Source: an uncultured Lachnobacterium sp. (GTDB taxonomy: Bacteria > Bacillota > Clostridia > Lachnospirales > Lachnospiraceae). From it: 64,000 bases of DNA. Each line of letters starts with the position of its first letter. The first letter of the stretch is position 1. A model generated the notes under the pieces. It was not told the DNA's origin and did no database searches. It worked only from the letters and a program-made list of their open reading frames with translations. The DNA lies in assembly GCA_937889225.1 (NCBI GenBank), contig CALAST010000001.1:1-64000 (forward strand), given 5' to 3'. Shown here one piece after another: positions 17,278 through 26,189 of the stretch. The position numbers were made by a program, and so were the translations under genes.

Positions 17278-17285
17278 TTTACAAT

Positions 17286-17330
17286 AAAAAACCGCCTTGG
17301 TACTGCTAATACCAAGATGGTAAGACGGTA
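17286..17330 (+). terminator. Hairpin after hicAB
   Basis: CTTGGTA-CTGCTAA-TACCAAG, with an outer ACCGc...acGGT pairing, lies just after the hicB stop. It has no clear T tail, so it could also be the left junction of the decayed IS256 element next to it. Confidence 0.4.
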
Positions 17331-17393
17331 AACATATCTCCTAGAAGATATGTTCCAATTAATGATAATATTATCTGAAGCATATAAAAAATA

Positions 17394-17870
17394 AGGGATA
17401 GTGTAAAAAATTTTGTGTCTTTGGAAAGAAATACCTCCTTTGGTGTAAGAATTAAGATATGACAATTCTTATCAAAAAGGAGTATTTTTATGTCAATTCC
17501 AAAGGAACAAATTCGACAAATCATTACAGAAAATAACTTTCACAACGTTGCAGATGTCTATGCATATTTAAAAGAAGGATTTAAGGATATTTTGCAGGAA
17601 CTTATGGAATCAGAATTGGATGCCACTCTCGGCTATGAAAAATATTAGAAACGGGTTCTTCCAATAAAAGAAACGGACATTCCACCAAAACGCTCAAAAG
17701 TCAATTATGTATACAACAAATATCATAGAAGGTCTGAATCGCCAATATTGAAAAGTAACGAAAGCAAAAAGTGTGTTTCCAAGTGAAACTTCTTTAGAAA
17801 AAATGTTGTATTTGGCATCTCAAAACATCACGAAAAAGTGGACACAATGTAAATTAAAAACATTGATTTA
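17394..17870 (+). mobile_element. Decayed IS256-family insertion sequence
   Basis: GGGATAGTGTAAAAAATTTT at about 17395 has the form of an IS256-family terminal repeat. A broken transposase follows. The element is under 500 bp, against about 1.3 kb for an intact copy, because the central part is deleted. No right-hand inverted repeat was found. Confidence 0.7.
17490..17850 (+). pseudogene. IS256-family transposase remnant
   Basis: The first 50 codons are intact (MSIPKEQIRQIITENNFH..., LMESELDATLGYEKY) and match the N-terminus of Mutator-type IS256 transposases. A stop codon follows at about 17646. After a short stretch the C-terminal signature appears: TTNIIEGLNRQY, a stop, then KVTKAKSVFPSETSLEKM and YLASQNITKKWT. 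The DDE catalytic core is missing. It cannot be active. Confidence 0.85.
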
Positions 17871-17929
17871 CAAACTTCTTGTTCGAATAAATCACGTTTT
17901 TATCATACTAATCATACCTTTTGTCATAC

Positions 17930-17968
17930 CTTAAAAATAAAAGACCTGAAAAACCTTAATTTTTCAAG
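17930..17968 (-). terminator. Terminator of tmRNA
   Basis: On the minus strand CTTGAAAAA and TTTTTCAGG (17945-17968) form a stem with one G-T pair. The T-rich run TCTTTTATTTTT follows, right after the tmRNA 3' end. Confidence 0.75.
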
Positions 17969-17977
17969 CCTTTCAAG

Positions 17978-18315
17978 TGGACTAGAGGGGAGTCGAACCC
18001 CTGTCCGAAAACCAATTCCCTGCCCTTCTACGAGTGTAGTTTATCGTTTGACATTCCCTCCACCGTCCGAGGACAAACACCCTGACGGCTTTAGTAGCTT
18101 CATAATACGCCCACTAACGCAAAGCTTAGTTAGTGTCGTTTCCTACATAGTCGAAGCCTGGGTCCTAATGTGTAGGTGCACTAGGTCAGACTGCTGCAAA
18201 CTAGGCAGCGTATGCTAAATTTTCTTCAGCGTTTATATTTAAGTTTGCCATTTAACGCATTGCATGCGACTCGCTTCTCCAGCTGCATGATCCCCGTCGA
18301 AACCATTACTAGCCC
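17978..18315 (-). ncRNA. ssrA: tmRNA (transfer-messenger RNA)
   Basis: About 338 nt. The 5' acceptor GGGCTAG (18315-18309) pairs with CTAGTCC near 17979-17985, including a G-U third pair, the alanine identity element. AATGGTTTCGACGGGGATCA follows the acceptor, and TTCGACTCCCC forms the T arm. The tag frame at 18201-18248 codes ANLNINAEENLAYAA and a stop; with the resume alanine this is a normal ssrA degradation tag ending LAYAA. The CCA end is not encoded. It works with SmpB, coded directly upstream, to rescue stalled ribosomes. Confidence 0.96.
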
Positions 18316-18776
18316 AAATTTCTAATTTTAAAATCGCGTTCTGCTTCACGACGTTGGTCTTTTCTTGCGATATCCTGACGTTTATCGTAAAGTTTCTTGC
18401 CCTTAGCAAGTGCGATTTGAACTTTTACAAGTCCGCCTTTTAAGTATACCTCAACCGGAACAATCGTATACCCTTTCTGTGTTGTCTGCCCAAGAAGTTT
18501 TTGAATCTCTTTTTTGTGCAACAGAAGTTTCTTTGGACGAAGTGGGTCTTTGTTAAAAATATTGCCTTTTTCATATGGACTGACATGCATTCCATAAACA
18601 ATAACTTCTCCGTTTTCGATATGAACAAACGCTTCTTTGATACTGCATTTACCCATGCGAATGGATTTTACTTCTGTTCCATGAAGGCTGATACCGGCTT
18701 CGAAAATTTCTTCTAAAAAATATTCGTGGTATACTTTTTTATTATTTGCAATTAATTTCTTGCTTTCTTTCGCCAT
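18309..18776 (-). CDS. smpB: SmpB, tmRNA-binding protein
   Basis: 155 residues. It starts MAKESKKLIANNKKVYHEYF with an AGGAGG RBS. Family motifs are EAGISLHGTEVKSIR, CSIKEAFVHIENGEV and GLVKVQIALAKGKKLYDKRQDIARKDQRREAERD. It binds the tRNA-like part of tmRNA and delivers it to stalled ribosomes. The last codon and the TAG stop (18309-18311) lie inside the 5' acceptor strand of the tmRNA, an overlap of 7 bp. The tail after the conserved helix is short (FKIRNLG). Confidence 0.96.
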   Translation of the reverse strand: MAKESKKLIANNKKVYHEYFLEEIFEAGISLHGTEVKSIRMGKCSIKEAFVHIENGEVIVYGMHVSPYEKGNIFNKDPLRPKKLLLHKKEIQKLLGQTTQKGYTIVPVEVYLKGGLVKVQIALAKGKKLYDKRQDIARKDQRREAERDFKIRNLG

Positions 18777-18882
18777 GCCGGTATCCTCCTTTCTTTTTTT
18801 TCTACTGCCTATTTATTATATAGCATTTTGCAAAAAAATGCAACTAAACTATTTGTGAACTACCACCACTTATAGAAATGGT

Positions 18883-19067
18883 GTTACTGTACAGGGGTTA
18901 GCTTGACACTTCTAAAAAAAAGTATATATTAAAAGTTACTGTACACACAGTACTTAGCATTTACTGCTAAGTACGTATGAAAATGTGAATTTTGCAAGTA
19001 AAAATCCATTTGCGAAGCAAATTTTGCATGGATTTTTACTCGTTACTTGTCACCTGTGAACAGTAAC
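18883..19067. mobile_element. MITE copy A, 185 bp, with 8-bp target duplication
   Basis: Bounded by GTTACTGT (18883-18890) and ACAGTAAC (19060-19067) and flanked by the perfect 8-bp direct repeat GAAATGGT (18875-18882 and 19068-19075). An internal copy of the left end lies at 18935, so bases 18935-19067 equal the 133-bp unit found at 27078 and 57753, and this copy carries 52 bp extra. The core has two strong hairpins: GTACTTAGCA/TGCTAAGTAC and AAAAATCCAT/ATGGATTTTT. No open frame of note. Confidence 0.88.
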
Positions 19068-19121
19068 GAAATGGTGGCTTCAGTAAGAAGTTTGCTATTT
19101 AAGTTTCCACCTAAGCTTTAC

Positions 19122-20306
19122 TTAGGTAAGCCTTATTCTTACAGGCGTGTCCACTTCGCCTCTACTGTATAGGACATCTACGTCCACAACTCTACTTTTT
19201 CTTAATATGTTTAATGCTCCATTCACATCCGCATTTAACAACTTCCCTTTTGCCGTTCGATACAGTCCTCTGTATATTCGCTTTCCACTAAACTCATAAT
19301 CCAACGGATTGTCTGCATTATACAACGGTATCTCGTCTTTATCCCAAAAACTTGCTTTCGATGTGTAACTTTCTTCTTGTTTCACAAACGCAATTCCGTT
19401 TAATTTACTAAGATATTCTAATTTTTCTCGTAATTTTCCATATGGTATCGTTACAAAATTCTGATTGCTTTTCTTCCCCATATGACAGTTTCTTTGAAAT
19501 GTTTCATTATATCCAACTACTAACATTCCAATATCTTGTTCGATACAGTAATTGATAATATAACGGGCGGTTTTACTCATATAATCATTCATTTTATTAT
19601 TGCGGTCTTTGGCAATCGCTCTTTGCCTTCTGGTTGCTTGCTTTCCATACTGCTGTTTATCCTTAATACTTTGCAAACGTGCATGTTCTTTATAGAACCA
19701 TTGATTTATGGATTTCAAGCATATCCCATCTATAATGAAACTGTTCCCCTTTGTGGATACTGCCGTTATAAGATTGTTGATTCCCAAATCAAGTGCCAGT
19801 GCGTTGTTGATATTTAAGTTTCTTTGGATACATGTTGCTTCGTAAATATATTGTATTTCAAAGAACCTGGCATTTGCTTTTGGAAGGATACGTATCTCTT
19901 TGATTTTTTTATCCGCTAGTATCGGGGGTATCTTGATGGTAATCGATGTATGTGTTTTCTTAAAACGATTGGAATATGGTAACTGCAATGTATTCTCATT
20001 TATTCTTACAAAACCAATCACAAGTGTGGCAAATCCGTCTTTTGGCAGATACTGTGGTAAATGACAGTCTTTGTATGCGTATTTGCCTTGTTTGGCAAGT
20101 TTTAATAATCCGAAAAAGGATTTGAAACTACCATCTACTTCTTTTAATATCTGTTGTGCCATATTGGAATTTAAGGCTTTATAGTTGGGACTGTTTTTTA
20201 GTAACGTATAATTTTTCTCATATTTTAAAAACTCACCTTCTGTGAAGTAATATTGTCGGACATTGTAAATTGCTTCATTGGTAAGATTTTTTGCGTAATG
20301 ACACAA
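19122..20306 (-). CDS. tnpB: TnpB-like RNA-guided nuclease (OrfB_IS605 family), probably 5'-truncated
   Basis: 394 residues from a TTG start. The RuvC residues are in place: Asp in ALALDLGINNLI, Glu in MLVVGYNETF and Asp in LLNADVNGALNI. The ESYTSKASFWDKDEIP segment replaces the usual Cys zinc ribbon, as in this OrfB subgroup. The first residues (CHYAKNLTNEAIYNVRQYYF) correspond to about position 18 of relatives; stops block any longer frame, so a short N-terminal piece is missing or a non-standard start is used. No TnpA is present. The guide RNA of such genes overlaps their 3' end, here near 18900-19150. It sits between rnr and smpB. Confidence 0.85.
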   Translation of the reverse strand: MCHYAKNLTNEAIYNVRQYYFTEGEFLKYEKNYTLLKNSPNYKALNSNMAQQILKEVDGSFKSFFGLLKLAKQGKYAYKDCHLPQYLPKDGFATLVIGFVRINENTLQLPYSNRFKKTHTSITIKIPPILADKKIKEIRILPKANARFFEIQYIYEATCIQRNLNINNALALDLGINNLITAVSTKGNSFIIDGICLKSINQWFYKEHARLQSIKDKQQYGKQATRRQRAIAKDRNNKMNDYMSKTARYIINYCIEQDIGMLVVGYNETFQRNCHMGKKSNQNFVTIPYGKLREKLEYLSKLNGIAFVKQEESYTSKASFWDKDEIPLYNADNPLDYEFSGKRIYRGLYRTAKGKLLNADVNGALNILRKSRVVDVDVLYSRGEVDTPVRIRLT

Positions 20307-20333
20307 TTCCCGAAGTGAAACTTCACTTCCACA

Positions 20334-22463
20334 CTATTCATCTTCGCTTAAGCAAAGCGAAAAATCAATCGTCCGCATTACCTTATCGGCATTTTCTACA
20401 CAAACCTTTACCTTTTGTCCTAATTTATAGCTTTTTCCGGTTCGCTCTCCTACCATTTCATACGATTCTTCAATAAAATGATAATAATCATCTTCCAAAG
20501 CAGTAACGCGAATCAGACCTTCTACGGTATTTGGAAGTTCTACAAAAATGCCCCACTCCATAACACCGGAAATCACGCCTTCAAACGTTTCTCCAATATG
20601 TTGCTGCATATATTCCACTTTTTTCAGCTTAATCGTTTCTCGTTCTGCTTCTTCTGCCCTACGCTCTGTAGTGCTGGATTGCTTGCAGACTTCTTCCAGA
20701 ATTTTTTCATAATGTTCCAATCGCTTGTCATTCAAACGACCTCGCAGATTTTCTTTTATAATTCTATGAATCTGCAAGTCAGGATAACGTCGAATTGGAG
20801 AAGTAAAGTGGCAATAATGATTTGCAGCCAAACCAAAATGACCGGTATTCATCGTTGTATATTTTGCCTGTTTCATAGAACGAAGCGTTAATCGGCTAAT
20901 AAGTGCTTCTTCATCACTTCCTTCAATTTTCATAAGCAGTTTTTGCAATTCCTTTGGATGCACTTCATCTGCTCCAATATGAAGCGTATAGCCAAAATTG
21001 TTAATAAAAGTAGACAGTTTTTTGATTTTTTCACTATCCGGTGTATCATGGGTACGATATACAAACGGAATTTCCTGCCAAAAATAATCGGTTGCTACGG
21101 TCTCATTTGCAATCAACATAAAATCTTCAATAATTTTTGTAGCTACATTTCTGTCATACGGACGAATCTCTATCGGCTTTCCTTCTTTATCCAACATAAC
21201 TTTTGTTTCCGGAAAATCAAAGTCAATAGAACCACGTTTCATACGTTTTTCACGCAAAATAGCTGCTAAGTCTCGCATTTCTTCAAACATTGGCACTAAG
21301 TCTTTGTATTTTTCGATTTCTTCTGCATCCTTATCTTGTAAAATTTTTTTCACGCTGGTATAACTCATACGTGTATTTACGCAAATAACGGTTTCTGCAA
21401 TTGTATGGTCGATAACCTCACCTTTTTGATTAATTGTCATAATGCAGCTTAAAGCTAAACGGTTTTCCCCTGCATTTAAGGAACAAATTCCATTGGAAAG
21501 TTTATGTGGAAGCATTGGAATTACACGGTCCACCAAATATACGGACGTGCCTCTTTTCAATGCCTCTACATCCAATGCACTATGCTCCTGCACGTAATTC
21601 GTAACATCAGCAATATGCACACCTAAAATATAGTTTTCTCCATCTTTTCGAAGCGATACGGCATCATCTAAATCTTTGGCATCTTCCCCATCAATCGTGA
21701 CCATGACAGTATCTCTTAAATCCATTCTGCCTGCCATATCTGCTTCGGAAACTGCATTCGATACGCGTTCTGCCTGATTCATAATTTTCTCTGAAAATTC
21801 CATCGGCAAATCATAAGCCCTTACAATCGATAAAATATCCGTTCCCGGGTCATTGATATGACCTAAAATTTCAATGACTTTTCCTTCCGGACTTTTTCCT
21901 GATTTTCCATAATTCGTAATTTCCACAACAACTTTATGACCACTAACTGCACCTTTGGAACATTCTGCCGGTATAAAAATATCTTGTGCAAACTTCTGAT
22001 TGTCCGGTACAGCAAAACCAAATGTTTTATTGTGTTCATACGTACACACAAGTTCTTTCATGCCACGTTCTAATATTTTAACAACTGCACCTTCTTTTCG
22101 TTTTCCCATAATGGCAGGATAGACAACCACCTGTACTTTATCCATATGAAGAGCACCTGCCGTTTTCATTTCCGGAATAAAAATATCTTCTGTCTCACCT
22201 TCTATGGAAACAAATCCAAACCCTTTCGGATGAGCAGTAAAAATTCCTTCCAACTGCTTTTCTTCCGATTTAGCATATTTCCCTCTTTTGGAAAGCGTAA
22301 TTTTCCCTTCTTCCATAAGTTCCAGCAAAATTGCTTCCAATTCCGGTCTATCTTCTTTTTTTACCCCAAGTACAATGGCAAGCTCCTTGATTTTCATTGG
22401 AACATACATATCGTCACACATAAAATCATATATCATTTTTTTGCGTTTCTCATATAATTCCAT
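20334..22463 (-). CDS. rnr: Ribonuclease R
   Basis: 709 residues. Order: N-terminal winged helix (to about 60), two cold-shock-type OB domains, the RNB exonuclease core with TIDGEDAKDLDDAVSL (the metal-binding Asp residues) and YTTMNTGHFGLAANHYCHFTSPIRRYPDL, then a C-terminal S1 domain (GETFEGVISGVMEWGIFVEL). It degrades structured RNA 3' to 5' and, in the tmRNA pathway, non-stop mRNA. The RBS is AGAGGTG. The gene order secG-rnr-smpB-ssrA is common in Firmicutes. Here rnr and smpB are separated by the TnpB insertion. Confidence 0.96.
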   Translation of the reverse strand: MELYEKRKKMIYDFMCDDMYVPMKIKELAIVLGVKKEDRPELEAILLELMEEGKITLSKRGKYAKSEEKQLEGIFTAHPKGFGFVSIEGETEDIFIPEMKTAGALHMDKVQVVVYPAIMGKRKEGAVVKILERGMKELVCTYEHNKTFGFAVPDNQKFAQDIFIPAECSKGAVSGHKVVVEITNYGKSGKSPEGKVIEILGHINDPGTDILSIVRAYDLPMEFSEKIMNQAERVSNAVSEADMAGRMDLRDTVMVTIDGEDAKDLDDAVSLRKDGENYILGVHIADVTNYVQEHSALDVEALKRGTSVYLVDRVIPMLPHKLSNGICSLNAGENRLALSCIMTINQKGEVIDHTIAETVICVNTRMSYTSVKKILQDKDAEEIEKYKDLVPMFEEMRDLAAILREKRMKRGSIDFDFPETKVMLDKEGKPIEIRPYDRNVATKIIEDFMLIANETVATDYFWQEIPFVYRTHDTPDSEKIKKLSTFINNFGYTLHIGADEVHPKELQKLLMKIEGSDEEALISRLTLRSMKQAKYTTMNTGHFGLAANHYCHFTSPIRRYPDLQIHRIIKENLRGRLNDKRLEHYEKILEEVCKQSSTTERRAEEAERETIKLKKVEYMQQHIGETFEGVISGVMEWGIFVELPNTVEGLIRVTALEDDYYHFIEESYEMVGERTGKSYKLGQKVKVCVENADKVMRTIDFSLCLSEDE

Positions 22464-22562
22464 TCTTTCACCTCTATTCCCATAAATATAATTTTTCCTT
22501 TATAAGACATGTTTTTTATAACTCGCTGTTACATTTCTCTTTTCAAAAAATAATTCATATAA

Positions 22563-22586
22563 AAAGGCTGTCCGAAGACAGCCTTT
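22563..22586 (-). terminator. Terminator after secG
   Basis: AAAGGCTGTC-TTCG-GACAGCCTTT, a perfect 10-bp stem with a stable tetraloop. A T run follows on the minus strand. Confidence 0.9.
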
Positions 22587-22593
22587 CATTATT

Positions 22594-22833
22594 TTACCAA
22601 ATACCCATATCAAGAATGATTGCAAGCAAAAGGAACAAAATAATACCAATTTTCGTAACATTATTTAACATTCCTTCCATTGAACGACCTTTGTTTTTGC
22701 CCCAGTAAGTATCCGCAGCACCACTAATCGCACCAAGTCCTGCTGATTTACCTTCCTGCATCAAAACAACGACAGTAATGATAAGACTGATTACAATAAA
22801 TAAAATTGTTAATATTGTTCTTAATATATCCAC
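22594..22833 (-). CDS. secG: SecG, preprotein translocase subunit
   Basis: 79 residues. The start is taken at the GTG in VDILRTIL, with AGGAGG 7-8 nt upstream; a GTG three codons earlier overlaps the RBS. Two transmembrane helices flank the conserved loop QEGKSAGLGAISGAADTYWGKNKG. It is part of the SecYEG channel. The terminator follows 8 bp after the stop. Confidence 0.95.
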   Translation of the reverse strand: MDILRTILTILFIVISLIITVVVLMQEGKSAGLGAISGAADTYWGKNKGRSMEGMLNNVTKIGIILFLLLAIILDMGIW

Positions 22834-22993
22834 GGTTCGCACCTCCTATGCCTCAAAATCATAACTTTTATAAGTATAGCATGGTTTTTTTTGTTTTTCA
22901 ACTATTTTTTATTAAATGACATACATCCTATATAAAACTGAGAACTATAAGGTATCTTATATGAAAAACATGCAATTTCTGCATACAATTCTC

Positions 22994-24538
22994 TTATTTT
23001 ATTAACAAGGATTCCCCTGTCATTTCCTTTGGCTGTTCCAATTCCATAATTTCTAACAAAGTTGGAGCAATATCTGCAAGACATCCGCCTTCACGAAGTG
23101 TCCAATTTTCTTCTCCGTTTACTAAAATAAATGGAACAGGGTTTGTTGTATGAGCTGTATGTGGTTTGCCTGTTTCGTAATCTACCATTTTTTCTGCATT
23201 ACCATGGTCTGCACAGATAAACATCACACCGCCTGCTTCTTTTACTGCTTCTACTGCATCGCCAACAAGTGCATCTACACGTTCTACTGCTGCAACAGCT
23301 GCCGGAATTACACCTGTGTGACCTACCATATCCGGATTTGCAAAGTTGATAACGATAACATCATATTTGTCGGATTTGATTGCTTCTACTAAATCTACAC
23401 CAACTTCCGGCGCACTCATTTCCGGTTTTAAGTCATAAGTTGCAACATCTTTTGGTGAATTTACAAGCAAACGTGCTTCATCTACGTTTGGTTCTTCAAT
23501 ACCACCGTTAAAGAAGAAAGTTACATGTGCATATTTTTCCGTTTCAGCAAGACGAAGCTGTTTTTTACCGCATTTTGCAAGATATTCACCAAATGTATTG
23601 GAAATGGATTCTTTTTCAAATGCGATTGTCTTGTTTGGAATTGTTTCATCATAATCTTTGAAACATACAAATGTAATCGGCATAAATCCGTTCTTTCTTT
23701 CAAATCCTGTGAAAGCAGCATCACAGAATGCTCTTGTCATTTCGCGTGCTCTGTCCGGACGGAAGTTATAGAATACAACAGAGTCGTTTGGTTTTACAAC
23801 AGAAAGAGGTGCTCCATTTTCTGTAATAACAGTTGGAAGTACAAATTCATCGGTTATGCCTTCTGCGTAAGAATCTTCCATTGCTTTTACTGCACTTTCA
23901 GCCTGTACGCCTTCACCTGTTACTAAAGAATTGTATGCTTTTTCTACACGGTCCCAATTATTGTCACGGTCCATTGCATAGTAACGTCCGGAAAGGGAAG
24001 CTACTTTACCTACACCGATTTCTGCCATTTTTTCTTCTAACGCTGCTACAAAATCACGTCCTGATGCCGGAGGTGTATCACGACCATCTAAAAATGCATG
24101 TACATATACATTTTCAAGTCCGTTTTTCTTTGCCATTTCAAGCAAACCATATACATGTGTGATATGGCTGTGTACGCCACCATCAGAAAGAAGACCCCAA
24201 AGATGAAGGTCAGAATTGTTTTTCTTGCAGTTTTCGATTGCATTTAACAATGCTTTATTTTCAAAAAATGTGCCATCATTGATTTCTTTTGTAATTCTGG
24301 TAAGGTCCTGATAAATAATGCGTCCTGCACCGATATTCATATGTCCTACTTCTGAATTTCCCATCTGTCCGTCCGGAAGTCCTACGGCAAGACCGGAAGC
24401 GTTTCCTTTTACAAATGGACATTCTTTCATCAACTTGTCCATTACCGGTGTATTTGCCATAGCAATTGCATTTCCTTCCGGATTTTCATTTAATCCGTAT
24501 CCATCGAGAACCATTAAAACAACAGGTTTTTTACTCAT
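22994..24538 (-). CDS. gpmI: 2,3-bisphosphoglycerate-independent phosphoglycerate mutase
   Basis: 514 residues, the usual length. VLMVLDGYGLNENPEGNAI holds the first metal Asp, and GNSEVGHMNIGAG holds the catalytic Ser that is phosphorylated. Later metal ligands are in FANPDMVGHTG and ICADHGNAEKM. It converts 3-phosphoglycerate to 2-phosphoglycerate with two Mn ions. The RBS is AGAGGAATG. It belongs to the gap-pgk-tpiA-gpmI glycolytic cluster, all on the minus strand, but is now separated from tpiA by an integrase gene. Confidence 0.96.
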   Translation of the reverse strand: MSKKPVVLMVLDGYGLNENPEGNAIAMANTPVMDKLMKECPFVKGNASGLAVGLPDGQMGNSEVGHMNIGAGRIIYQDLTRITKEINDGTFFENKALLNAIENCKKNNSDLHLWGLLSDGGVHSHITHVYGLLEMAKKNGLENVYVHAFLDGRDTPPASGRDFVAALEEKMAEIGVGKVASLSGRYYAMDRDNNWDRVEKAYNSLVTGEGVQAESAVKAMEDSYAEGITDEFVLPTVITENGAPLSVVKPNDSVVFYNFRPDRAREMTRAFCDAAFTGFERKNGFMPITFVCFKDYDETIPNKTIAFEKESISNTFGEYLAKCGKKQLRLAETEKYAHVTFFFNGGIEEPNVDEARLLVNSPKDVATYDLKPEMSAPEVGVDLVEAIKSDKYDVIVINFANPDMVGHTGVIPAAVAAVERVDALVGDAVEAVKEAGGVMFICADHGNAEKMVDYETGKPHTAHTTNPVPFILVNGEENWTLREGGCLADIAPTLLEIMELEQPKEMTGESLLIK

Positions 24539-24732
24539 TTTACATTCCTCTTTTCTTTTATTTATTGCTTATTTGTTAAACGGATATTTACAATCCATTA
24601 ACTTTATATTTATATGAACACAGGATGATTCCTGCTTCCTATTAAAATAATACATGATTTTTCTATGTTTGCAACTATTTTTTACACAAGTTTCTACACT
24701 TATTCAAACATTATTTTGTGCTATTTTACTAT

Positions 24733-24783
24733 CTTACGTCAAGCAGATATTCACAATCTGCTTCGTTACTTGCTCATAAACGG
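24733..24783 (+). repeat. Copy of the short dispersed repeat, 4
   Basis: CGTCAAGCAGATATTCACAA followed by TCTGCTTCGTTACTTGCTCATAAACGG. A partial relative (AAACGGATATTTACAATCCA) lies at about 24578-24597. Both flank the gpmI start side of the integrase gene. Confidence 0.55.
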
Positions 24784-24789
24784 ATGTTA

Positions 24790-25890
24790 TCACAAACACT
24801 CCAAATACTTCCCATATACCATATCCAACAAGTTAATATTACTACGTTTCGTATCTAGCGTTGGATGTACATATCTGTTTAATGTAATTTTGACATCTGA
24901 ATGCCCCAATATTTCACTTACACTTTTTACATCTGCCCCATACCCAATACAATTGGTTGCAAATGTATGGCGAAGCACATGAAAATTTGCATCAGAAATT
25001 CCCGCAGCTTTTAAGTATCGTTTAAATTTATACTGATATGTTCTTGGTTCCATAGGATACTTTCCATTTAACAAATAACGGTCTGAACATTGAAACTCTC
25101 TCAACAAATCATACAATTGATTGGAAATTGGAATTTCTCTTTTTGAACTTGCAGTTTTTGGCTCATTTTCTATCAAAACCGTTTTTGTTTCACCTTTTTC
25201 AAATGCAATTCTTTGAACGGTGCGTTTAACATGAAGAATACGCATATCAAAATCAATATCTTCCCAACGCAATGCACAGATTTCCCCCAATCGCAGCCCT
25301 ACGGAAAGGCATAATAAAATGCCTAATTTATATACATCCATATTTTGGTACAGATACCGCACCAAACTTCTTTGCTCAGATTGCGAAAAAATACGAATAA
25401 CTGTATTTTTTCTTTGTACTGCTTTTCTCTTTATGAATATTTCTGTAGTTTGAAAATACTGATGGCTATAGGCTATTATCTGATTTATAACACAATAAAT
25501 ACTCTTTATGGTACTTTCTGAACATGTATCGGGAAAAAAACTGCTTACAAATGCACTATTTAAATAAGATATTTTTTCATATCCAAATACATCTTTGATA
25601 TAAATACGATATATAGACTCATATTTTGCATAAGTAGCTGTTTTTCGTTCCTGCTTCACTTGATTTAGCCAGCATTCTGCTACGTCATTGATAATCACTT
25701 CTTCTTCTAAAACGACTTCTTCTGTTACTTCCTCAAAGCAGTTTCTTATTTCTATCAGCTTCATTTTTACTTCCGCATAGCTTTTCGCATAGATGGAATG
25801 ATATCTTGCTTTTCCATTCTCTAATAACAAGTAACGACCTTCCCATCTTCCGTCATTTCGTTTGCGAATATTCTCTCCTTTTCTTGCCAT
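24790..25890 (-). CDS. Tyrosine recombinase/integrase, orphan
   Basis: About 366 residues from the ATG in MARKGENIRKR; a GTG four codons upstream is possible, and neither has a strong RBS. The arm-binding N-terminus GENIRKRNDGRWEGRYLL is typical of Tn916/phage integrases. The catalytic set is complete: LSVGLRLGEICAL (Arg), HVLRHTFAT (HxxR), ILGHSDVKI (His) and NRYVHP (Tyr). No excisionase, cargo or att repeats are seen nearby. It is flanked by gpmI and tpiA, so it is a remnant of an integrated element or a domesticated recombinase. Confidence 0.9.
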   Translation of the reverse strand: MARKGENIRKRNDGRWEGRYLLLENGKARYHSIYAKSYAEVKMKLIEIRNCFEEVTEEVVLEEEVIINDVAECWLNQVKQERKTATYAKYESIYRIYIKDVFGYEKISYLNSAFVSSFFPDTCSESTIKSIYCVINQIIAYSHQYFQTTEIFIKRKAVQRKNTVIRIFSQSEQRSLVRYLYQNMDVYKLGILLCLSVGLRLGEICALRWEDIDFDMRILHVKRTVQRIAFEKGETKTVLIENEPKTASSKREIPISNQLYDLLREFQCSDRYLLNGKYPMEPRTYQYKFKRYLKAAGISDANFHVLRHTFATNCIGYGADVKSVSEILGHSDVKITLNRYVHPTLDTKRSNINLLDMVYGKYLECL

Positions 25891-26035
25891 ATTCTGTCTC
25901 ACTTTCCTAACTTTTTTACTCTAATTATGAGCAAATAAGGCAAAAAAATTCCATAAAATGTAAAAAATTATCTATAGAAAAATCTCATGTACTTATTTCA
26001 TTGAGAAATAAACTAATAAAAAGAATCTTTCTACA

Positions 26036-26082
26036 TATCAAAAAACTGCCACACGCACGATTGTATCGTTTATGTGACAGTT
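26036..26082 (-). terminator. Terminator after tpiA
   Basis: On the minus strand AACTGTCACA and TGTGGCAGTT (26044-26082) form a 10-bp stem with one G-T pair around a 19-nt loop. TTTTTTG follows. The gap 25903-26189 holds nothing else I can support. Confidence 0.75.
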
Positions 26083-26189
26083 CTCATACTTCATTGTGTT
26101 TTAAAACTAATTTATTGCATTCACACTTTTACTATCTAAATTCCTTATATATTCATTTATGATAGCATAACACTTATGCAAAAACTTAA

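Noticed and set aside
20278..20340. Inverted repeat AAGTGAA/TTCACTT between rnr and tnpB as a functional site
   Set aside because: Short and AT-rich; probably the insertion junction of the TnpB element.
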